From contig NZ_CAADHO010000001.1 in NCBI RefSeq assembly GCF_900699765.1, positions 992,001 through 1,056,000 of the forward strand: 64,000 nt of DNA, read 5' to 3'. The DNA is from Desulfoluna butyratoxydans. GTDB taxonomy: Bacteria; Desulfobacterota; Desulfobacteria; Desulfobacterales; Desulfolunaceae. Below are positions 58,545-64,000 of the stretch, in pieces (position 1 is the first letter of the stretch; every line of letters starts with the position of its first letter). The notes beneath the pieces are model-generated. The model was not told the origin of the DNA, did not search any database, and saw only the letters and a list, made by a program, of their open reading frames with translations. The translations under genes were made by a program, and so were the position numbers.

Positions 58545-59576
58545 TTACGCAATGGCTTTCACAGCCTCGGCAAAGGCCTGAATCTCGTTCTCCGTGCTGG
58601 CAAAGGAGGCCATGAGACGGACCTCGTTTGTCTGGTTGTTCCAGACATGGAAATGAAACCGCTGCTGGAGTGTCTCGATCATGTCAGCCGGCAAAACGGC
58701 AAAGACGGCATTGGCGTCCACGGGCTGGGTAATGGTCACCCCGGGGGCTCCCTTTAGGGCATCGGCGATCTTTCGTGCCATGGCATTGGCGTGGAGAGCG
58801 TTGCGTCTCCAGAGGCCGTCCTTTAAAAACGCCTCGAACTGGGCCCCCACAAAGCGCATCTTGGACACAAGCTGCATGCCCTGCATGCGGCTGTACTGAA
58901 AGGCCTCGTCAAACTCCGGGGTAAAAAAGACAACGGCTTCGCCGAACATCATGCCGTTTTTGGTGCCGCCGAAGGAGAGGAAGTCCACCCCGGCGTCTTT
59001 GGTAAAGGCTGGGAAATCGAGGCCCAGGGATGCGGCGGCATTGGAGATGCGGGAGCCGTCCATGTGGACCAGGAGCCCGTTGTCATGGGCGTACTCGCAG
59101 ATGGTTTTAATCTCATCCACGGAGTAGACCGTGCCGTACTCCGTGGTCTGGGTGATGGAGACCACCTTAGGTTGAACCCTGTGGTAGTCCGGTTCCCGCT
59201 CCACCCAGGGCCGTAGCCCTTCCACAGTGAGCTTGCCCTGCTCCGAGGGCACCGTGATGAACTTGCTGCCGGTGAACCGCTCCGGCGCACCGCACTCGTC
59301 CATATGGAGATGGGCGCAGTCTGAGATAAGCACCGCCTCAAAGGGCCGGGTCACGGCGTCGATGGAAAGGATATTGGCGGCGGTGCCGGTCATCACCAAA
59401 AAGGCGGAGGCCTCTTTGCCAAAAACCTTTTTGAAGCGTTCCGCGGCCACGGCCGTCCAGGGGTCTGTGCCATAGGCACCGGCCGTGCCTGCGGCAGCGG
59501 CCGCCACCGCTGATACAATCTCTGGGTGAGCCCCTGCATGGTTGTCACTGGCCAGACTGATCATCTCGTCTTGCAT
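58545..59576 (-). CDS. Low-specificity L-threonine aldolase-type PLP lyase
   Basis: A 343-residue PLP enzyme of the threonine aldolase/beta-eliminating lyase family, which cleaves threonine or allo-threonine to glycine and acetaldehyde. SLASDNHAGAHPEI, YGTDPW, the HLHMDECGAPE segment and VHMDGSRISNAAASLG are family features. The PLP lysine is in SFGGTKNGMM. AAGGAG lies upstream of the ATG 59576. It appears monocistronic. Confidence 0.9.
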   Translation of the reverse strand: MQDEMISLASDNHAGAHPEIVSAVAAAAAGTAGAYGTDPWTAVAAERFKKVFGKEASAFLVMTGTAANILSIDAVTRPFEAVLISDCAHLHMDECGAPERFTGSKFITVPSEQGKLTVEGLRPWVEREPDYHRVQPKVVSITQTTEYGTVYSVDEIKTICEYAHDNGLLVHMDGSRISNAAASLGLDFPAFTKDAGVDFLSFGGTKNGMMFGEAVVFFTPEFDEAFQYSRMQGMQLVSKMRFVGAQFEAFLKDGLWRRNALHANAMARKIADALKGAPGVTITQPVDANAVFAVLPADMIETLQQRFHFHVWNNQTNEVRLMASFASTENEIQAFAEAVKAIA

Positions 59577-59723
59577 CTACATCTCCTTCCATACATCAAC
59601 ACGTCCCGTGTGCTATCACACCGACATTTCAAGTTCATTGGAAGAAAAAAGGTACCCCCCGGAACACCCGTTGTCAATGGGACAAAAGCCAGGCAGCAGG
59701 GTCAACGCCTTTAAACATTCAGT

Positions 59724-59774
59724 TGCCTCCGGCGGGTCGCTTTTTGAAAAAAGCTCCGCAAAAACGTTCCGGTA
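59724..59774 (-). repeat. Dispersed repeat module A (copy 4)
   Basis: GCCTCCGGCGGGTCGC, CTTTTTGAAAAAAGCTCCGC and AAAAACGTTCCGG; nearly identical to the copy at 3090-3138 in reverse. Confidence 0.85.
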
Positions 59775-59782
59775 ATCAAGGC

Positions 59783-59831
59783 GCTTATCAAACGTTTCAA
59801 ACGTTTGGCCCCCGGCAGGGCGCCGGAGGCA
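59783..59831 (-). repeat. Module B variant
   Basis: TTATCAAACGTTTCAAACGT, GGCCCCCGGCAGGGCGCCGG and AGGC; the A/T hairpin has changed to AAACGTTT. It sits directly next to a module A copy. Confidence 0.75.
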
Positions 59832-59876
59832 AAAATCTAAATGCGTTGCCCCTGAGCCAGGCAACACAAAACGTGC

Positions 59877-61355
59877 TCACCGTAGGGGACTCTGACCGGA
59901 CAAGGCCTTTGAAGCACCCCGGTACGGAAAATGACCCCACAGGCTCACCACGATCCCGCCTGCCGTCAGGAAAAAAAGGCCCAGGAACGTATCGTGGAAC
60001 CCGCAGATGTCCGCATAATGATCCACCGGTGGTAGAACCGAGCCTCGGGCACCGCCTGAATGAACCGACACCCTGAACACCCAGAAGGCCCCCACCACAG
60101 CAGCCCCCATGGCCTGCCCCAGAGTCCGGGCAGCCGTCAAAAGCCCGGAGGCGATACCCAGCCGATCCCCGGGGACAGCGCCCATGATGGCGCTGTTGTT
60201 GGGAGACATGAACAACCCCATGCCGGCTCCCAGGGCAGCCAGCCGTGTCACAAGGCCCGGCATGGACGTCCCGCCGTCAAGAAAGGAGGCAGCAAAATAC
60301 GCCCCAAGGGAGACGCAAAGCCCGGCCGTTGTCACAAGCCGGGTACCCAGCCGATCCGAAAGCACCCCGGCCAGGGGCGACACCACCCCCAGGGAAACCG
60401 GCACCACCGCCATGAGGAGCCCGGCCTTGCGGGTTGAATACCCGGCAACCTCTTCCAGGTAAAAGGGCAGAAGCAGCACCATCCCGGCATACGCCACAAA
60501 GGCGATAAACCCTGTCACCAGGTTGATGGTAAACCGCCGGTCCGAAAACAAGGTGACATCAATGAGAGGGTGGGCAGACCGGGCTTCGCAGGTGATGAAC
60601 ACGGCAAAGGAAAACCCCGCGCCCACGGTGAGGGCCGCAAGGAAAGCAAAGCCGTGAGCCTGACCCCAGGTGAGCCCCGTGAATAGAAGCACCAGGGTGG
60701 CGGCAAGGGAGACGGCACCGGGAATTCCCAGGGCCTCACCCTTTATAGGGACATCCTCAGGCACCACCGCCTTGACCATGGCACACCCCAGGATCCCGAT
60801 GGGCACATTGAGCCGGAAAATCCATGGCCAGGACAGGGCCTCCATGCACACACCGCCGAGGACCGGACCCAGGGCGATGGCAGCAGCGCACAACGCCGAA
60901 AGGATCCCGATGGCCCGCCCCCTCTCCTGTGCCGGAAAAGCCTCGGTGACAATGGCAAACCCCAGGGCCATGATCATGGAAGCCCCCACCCCCTGAATGA
61001 CCCGAAACGCGATAAGGGCGGAAAGGCCCATGCCCCAGCCGCACAGGGCCGACCCCACGGTAAACACGGCAAAGCCCGCAAGGTAGATGTTTTTCTTGCC
61101 AAAAACATCTCCGAAGCGCCCCAGGGGAAGGATCAGCGACACCACGGTCACCATGTAGGCCAGCACCACCCACTGCACCCGGGCAAACCCGGCGTCAAAC
61201 GCCCTGACCAGGGTCGGAAGCGACATATTGACAATGCTGCTGTCAAGGGACGCCAGAAACGCCCCCATGGAGACAGCCCCCAGGACCCGCCACCTTGCAT
61301 GGGGGTCGTGTTTTTCCTGCGCGCCCGGACACCGGACTCCGTTGTGTGAATCCAT
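59877..61355 (-). CDS. MFS efflux transporter, DHA2 type, TetR-controlled
   Basis: A 492-residue membrane protein with about 14 hydrophobic segments. ASLDSSIVNMSLPTLVRAF and motif A GRFGDVFGKKNIYL place it among 14-TM drug antiporters. The divergent tetR gene and three operators in the shared spacer show that the pump is inducible, probably by its substrate binding to TetR; the substrate is unknown. AGGAG lies seven bases before ATG 61355; a frame extending to 61394 overlaps the operator region and is unlikely. Confidence 0.9.
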   Translation of the reverse strand: MDSHNGVRCPGAQEKHDPHARWRVLGAVSMGAFLASLDSSIVNMSLPTLVRAFDAGFARVQWVVLAYMVTVVSLILPLGRFGDVFGKKNIYLAGFAVFTVGSALCGWGMGLSALIAFRVIQGVGASMIMALGFAIVTEAFPAQERGRAIGILSALCAAAIALGPVLGGVCMEALSWPWIFRLNVPIGILGCAMVKAVVPEDVPIKGEALGIPGAVSLAATLVLLFTGLTWGQAHGFAFLAALTVGAGFSFAVFITCEARSAHPLIDVTLFSDRRFTINLVTGFIAFVAYAGMVLLLPFYLEEVAGYSTRKAGLLMAVVPVSLGVVSPLAGVLSDRLGTRLVTTAGLCVSLGAYFAASFLDGGTSMPGLVTRLAALGAGMGLFMSPNNSAIMGAVPGDRLGIASGLLTAARTLGQAMGAAVVGAFWVFRVSVHSGGARGSVLPPVDHYADICGFHDTFLGLFFLTAGGIVVSLWGHFPYRGASKALSGQSPLR

Positions 61356-61397
61356 ACCCGCTCTCCTTTGCTGGTTCATTCTCAACCATCTCAAAAA

Positions 61398-61477
61398 GTG
61401 AACCTTAGTTCACGTTATACCCAGCAATATGAACTTTAGTTCATGTTGTCAATTTAAAAACATGAACCCATGTTCAC
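61398..61477. promoter_or_regulatory. Three TetR-type operators and divergent promoters
   Basis: GTGAACCTTAGTTCAC (61398-61413), ATGAACTTTAGTTCAT (61429-61444) and ATGAACCCATGTTCAC (61462-61477) are copies of TGAAC-N6-GTTCA with centres 31 and 33 bases apart. For the pump gene TTGACA (61447-61452, minus strand) and TATTGC 17 bases on bracket the middle operator. A plus-strand TTGACA at 61484-61489 may serve tetR. Confidence 0.85.
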
Positions 61478-61555
61478 CCCTGTTTGACAGCATCCCCCCG
61501 GGTGTGGGAATAATCGGCAGGTCCATTCACTACTCGCAAAGGAAAAAGAGCGCAC

Positions 61556-62167
61556 ATGAACCAGGGGACGCAGCAAACAAGAAAACCTGTCCAGCAGCGG
61601 GGAATCCGGACAAAGGACAAGATTCTCAAAGCCGCCGAGGGCCTTTTTGCTGAAAAAGGCTTTCACAAGACCAATACCAAGGAGATCGCCGCCGAAGCCG
61701 GGGTGGCCACCGGAAGTGTCTATGCGTACTTCAAGGACAAAAAAAGCGTCTTCTTAGAAATTTACGGTGCGGCCTCCCATGCCTCCTTTTTGGAGAGGGC
61801 CTGCCGGGACATTGATTTTTCGGAAAAAACCAACCGGGAAGCCATCCTGGCCTTGTTGCAACGCCTGGCAAAAGAGCATACCCTCTCCCCCGGTTTCCGC
61901 CGTGAAGTGGCGGCCATGAGGGCCAGCGACAAGGATGTGGAGGCAATCCACGCCCGGCAGCACGACGCCATGCGGACCCAGCTGGTCGACACCCTGGGCC
62001 GCAGGGAAAAGGCCCTGCGGGTCACCGACCTGGACGCCGCTGCCTTTGTGATCCTGTGTGCCTGTGAAGAGGTGATGCACGCCTGCAGCACCGAGGCACC
62101 CGGCATGGCCCAAAACCGGCTGCTCGACGCCCTTGCCGACATGGTGGCGCGGTACGTCTTTCGGTGA
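61556..62167 (+). CDS. TetR/AcrR-family repressor
   Basis: A 203-residue regulator. The N-terminal helix-turn-helix (about 17-63; KILKAAEGLFAEKGFHKTNT, EIAAEAGVATGSVYAYFKDK) is typical, and the C-terminal ligand domain is variable. It is divergent from the DHA2 pump gene with three matching operators between them, so it most likely represses the pump and itself. AAAGGA lies upstream of ATG 61556 at a longish spacing. Confidence 0.92.
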   Translation: MNQGTQQTRKPVQQRGIRTKDKILKAAEGLFAEKGFHKTNTKEIAAEAGVATGSVYAYFKDKKSVFLEIYGAASHASFLERACRDIDFSEKTNREAILALLQRLAKEHTLSPGFRREVAAMRASDKDVEAIHARQHDAMRTQLVDTLGRREKALRVTDLDAAAFVILCACEEVMHACSTEAPGMAQNRLLDALADMVARYVFR

Positions 62168-62260
62168 TGGGGTTCACCCCGCCACATGACGCCTGTGGGT
62201 CGCCTAAGCTAAGTCCGCCGCGGGACAGGACATTCGGCGCCCGTTTTTTTCCATTGTGTG

Positions 62261-62305
62261 TTGACACGGAATCGTTCAAATCATATATTGCCATATAACG
62301 ATATA
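62261..62305 (+). promoter_or_regulatory. arsR promoter and operator
   Basis: A consensus promoter: TTGACA (62261-62266), a 17-base spacer, TATATT (62284-62289). The 20-base box TATTGCCATATAACGATATA (62286-62305) overlaps the -10 and start site and recurs, inverted, in the permease promoter. Confidence 0.8.
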
Positions 62306-62326
62306 CCATCCATCAGGGAGAACCCG

Positions 62327-62671
62327 ATGAAACCGTTTATCAAAGTAATGAAGGCCCTGTCCGACCCCAGCCGGGTGAAGATCGTCAAGGCCCTGCAACA
62401 TCGGTCTCTTTGCGTTTGCGAATTGAAAGAAGCCCTGGGCCTGGCCCAGTCCACGGTGAGCAAGCACCTCAAGGTGCTGGAAGAGGCTGAGTTGGTGAGC
62501 TTTGAAAAGGATGGGCTCTGGGTCAATTTTCAGCTGAACCGCCAGCCGGGCAACACCTATGCCGTGGCCATGCTGGACCAGGTGAGCGACTGGCTCGAAG
62601 CCGATGCGGACATCCGGGAGATGCTGGACAGGCTCCCTGACATTGATCGGGAGTTCATCACCCGGGGCTGA
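62327..62671 (+). CDS. arsR: ArsR/SmtB-family metalloregulator
   Basis: A 114-residue winged-helix repressor: MKALSDPSRVKIVKALQ, then SLCVCELKEAL with the Cys-x-Cys pair on the recognition-domain helix that binds As(III) in ArsR, then LAQSTVSKHLKVLEEAELV as the DNA-reading helix. Metalloid binding would release the operator and allow expression of itself and the permease downstream, which shares the operator sequence. GGGAG lies seven bases before ATG 62327. Confidence 0.9.
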   Translation: MKPFIKVMKALSDPSRVKIVKALQHRSLCVCELKEALGLAQSTVSKHLKVLEEAELVSFEKDGLWVNFQLNRQPGNTYAVAMLDQVSDWLEADADIREMLDRLPDIDREFITRG

Positions 62672-62700
62672 GGAGTCTGCCAAATACCCATGAGTGAGTG

Positions 62701-62720
62701 GGGAGGGCACCGGCCCTCCC
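62701..62720 (+). terminator. Hairpin after arsR
   Basis: GGGAGGGC/GCCCTCCC around ACCG, 30 bases after the stop; no T-run follows, so termination strength is uncertain. Confidence 0.5.
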
Positions 62721-62856
62721 GACGATGATGGCAGCACACCGCTTCGTTATGCTGAAAGGACCTGTTTTACCCCTTGGGGCATGACAGGTTCATTCTTCCC
62801 AAAGCCCGGGGTTTTATACCGGCTCTGCGGTTTCCCGCGGGGTGGAATGGCACCAA

Positions 62857-62885
62857 TTACATCGCCAAATGGCAATACATAGAAT
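62857..62885 (+). promoter_or_regulatory. Permease promoter with inverted ArsR box
   Basis: TTACAT (62857-62862), a 17-base spacer and TAGAAT (62880-62885). The complement of 62858-62877 reads TATTGCCATTTGGCGATGTA, matching 16 of 20 bases of the arsR-promoter box; it fills the spacer. Confidence 0.7.
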
Positions 62886-62971
62886 TATAAACCCGGCGGT
62901 CACACACGCTTCGCGTCCATGAATCCACGGATCACCCGAGCTTAGCGTCCCCGCCACCATGGATGTCTGTT

Positions 62972-64000
62972 ATGAAAGAACGCACCAAATTCGTCTGGAT
63001 CGCCGGCCTCTACCTCGCCGCCTACCTCATGCCCTGGGGCTCCCCCACCATTCGCCAGGCAGGCCTGGAGGCTTTCATGATGCTGCAGGAGTACGCCCGG
63101 CAGCACGTCCTCACCTGCCTGGTACCGGCCTTTTTCATTGCCGGGGCCATCAGCGTCTTTGTCTCCCAGGCCTCGGTCCTGAAATACTTCGGCGCCCAGG
63201 CCAAAAAGGTTCTCGCTTATTCCGTGGCCTCTGTCTCAGGGGCCATCCTGGCGGTCTGCTCCTGCACGGTCCTGCCCCTTTTTGCCGGAATCTACGCCCG
63301 GGGAGCGGGCATCGGTCCGGCCACGGCCTTTCTCTACTCCGGACCAGCCATCAACGTGCTGGCCATCATCCTCACGGGCCGGATCCTCGGATGGCAGATG
63401 GGCCTTGCCCGGGCCATCGGGGCCATCTGCTTTGCCCTGGTGGTGGGGCTCCTCATGGCCTTCTTCTTCCGTAAGGACGACGCGGCCCGCGCCACCGGCC
63501 CCATGCACCTTCCCGATGAAGAGGAGAACCGAAGCCTTGCCCAGAACGGAATTGTCATGGCTGTCATGGTGCTCATCCTCGTCTTTGCCGCCTTTGCCAA
63601 ACCCGGCCCCGACGAAGGGGTTGTGTGGCAGACCCTTTTCGGGGTCAAATGGTACCTGACAGGGGGCCTTCTGCTTCTCCTGGCCTGGCTGCTGAAAGCC
63701 TGGTTCGACGCCGATGAACGCACCGACTGGGTGGAATCCTCCTGGGGGTTCATGAAACAGATCTTTCCCATGCTGGCCATCGGGGTCCTGGCCGCGGGAT
63801 TCCTCCTGGGGCGCCCCGGCCACCCGGCCCTCATCCCCGAGGCGTGGATCTCGGCCCTGGTGGGCGGAAACTCCTTTTCCGCGAACCTGTTTGCCTCCCT
63901 CTCCGGCGCCCTCATGTACTTTGCCACCCTGACGGAGATCCCCATCCTCCAGGGACTCATGGGAGCCGGCATGGGCAAGGGCCCGGCCCTGGCCCTCCTG
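62972..64000 (+). CDS. ArsP-like permease (PF03773/DUF318), 3' truncated by window edge
   Basis: 343 codons are open to the end of the window. The protein starts MKERTKFVWIAGLYLAAYLM and has at least eight hydrophobic segments. The PF03773 signature AVCSCTVLPLFAGIYARGAG lies near residue 96, and a second copy-like region LTEIPILQGLMGAGMG near the visible end. Permeases of this family linked to arsR export trivalent organoarsenicals (ArsP) or related compounds; the shared operator with arsR supports metalloid-induced expression. GGAT lies eight bases before the ATG. A plus-strand frame from 62959 in another phase is only a shadow. Confidence 0.85.
   Translation, partial: MKERTKFVWIAGLYLAAYLMPWGSPTIRQAGLEAFMMLQEYARQHVLTCLVPAFFIAGAISVFVSQASVLKYFGAQAKKVLAYSVASVSGAILAVCSCTVLPLFAGIYARGAGIGPATAFLYSGPAINVLAIILTGRILGWQMGLARAIGAICFALVVGLLMAFFFRKDDAARATGPMHLPDEEENRSLAQNGIVMAVMVLILVFAAFAKPGPDEGVVWQTLFGVKWYLTGGLLLLLAWLLKAWFDADERTDWVESSWGFMKQIFPMLAIGVLAAGFLLGRPGHPALIPEAWISALVGGNSFSANLFASLSGALMYFATLTEIPILQGLMGAGMGKGPALALL

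Noticed and set aside
62959..63474. Plus-strand 171-codon frame at the arsenic locus
   Set aside because: It is the wrong phase of the ArsP-like permease; the true frame starts at 62972 and stays open to the end of the window.

Overview
The window looks like a chromosomal segment of a GC-rich, strictly anaerobic deltaproteobacterium (Desulfobacterota, probably a sulfate reducer of the Desulfobacterales). This is inferred from gene content: paired HdrC/HdrB-like heterodisulfide reductase subunits, a short 'core' MetE, a class II (B12-dependent) ribonucleotide reductase, a C_GCAxxG_C_C redox protein, a TIGR04211-type SH3 protein and a NapH-like ferredoxin. I see no rRNA, tRNA, CRISPR array or prophage. 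Nearly all genes are housekeeping or envelope genes; the single clear mobile element is an IS110-type insertion sequence at about 56.7-58.3 kb.

Layout. 0-9 kb: end of an alpha/beta hydrolase, tatA, core-MetE, a MoxR ATPase with its VWA partner, endonuclease III, an HdrC-HdrB pair and an acyl-CoA synthetase. 9.9-13.1 kb: serC, ung, a cyclophilin and a small phosphoesterase. 13.1-18 kb: a DUF3187 outer-membrane protein and an ABC importer (binding protein, permease, ATPase) followed by a small barrel-like protein. 18.4-24.6 kb: NapH-like ferredoxin, an MBL hydrolase with a DUF3141 PHA-synthase-like protein, a universal stress protein and an FGE/SUMF1-like protein. 25.2-30.4 kb: an ornithine cyclodeaminase-arginase operon (arginine to proline), a nonsense-disrupted DHFR-like gene, and a Csd4-like plus VanY-like peptidoglycan carboxypeptidase pair. 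30.8-38 kb: rlpA, gmhB, recD2, a DUF1178 gene, TIGR04211 and nadB. 38.4-49.3 kb: nrdJ with NrdR boxes, a thioesterase, an MFS pump, a VWA lipoprotein, DUF3015/DUF4105 envelope proteins, a DUF2231-like protein and a lipoprotein. 49.7-52.9 kb: a response regulator and a hybrid sensor kinase. 53.4-56.2 kb: redox protein, AraC regulator, DUF1499 lipoprotein, methyltransferase. 58.5-64 kb: threonine aldolase, a TetR-controlled MFS pump, then arsR and an ArsP-like permease that runs off the window.

The most striking non-coding feature is a modular family of dispersed palindromic elements in at least fifteen intergenic spaces. They share a CCTCCGGCGG / CCGCCGGAGG border. One module is a hairpin whose loop, GAGGAACGA, is nearly invariant while the 12-18 bp stems differ in sequence from copy to copy yet remain complementary. 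That is covariation, which points to selection on structure. Other modules are an A/T hairpin (AAACTTTT-AAAAGTTT) and a GCTTTTTT-CAAAAAGC module. Copies have been put to local use: one supplies the Shine-Dalgarno of the VWA gene, another splits the ABC operon, and one lies directly against the IS110 element.

Clear local control signals include two NrdR boxes 31 bp apart (one filling the spacer of the nrdJ promoter), three TGAAC-N6-GTTCA operators between tetR and its pump gene, a shared 20-bp operator in the arsR and permease promoters, a (GGGCTAA)8 array touching the Shine-Dalgarno of a methyltransferase gene, and an intrinsic terminator inside the 5' coding end of the DUF4105 gene.
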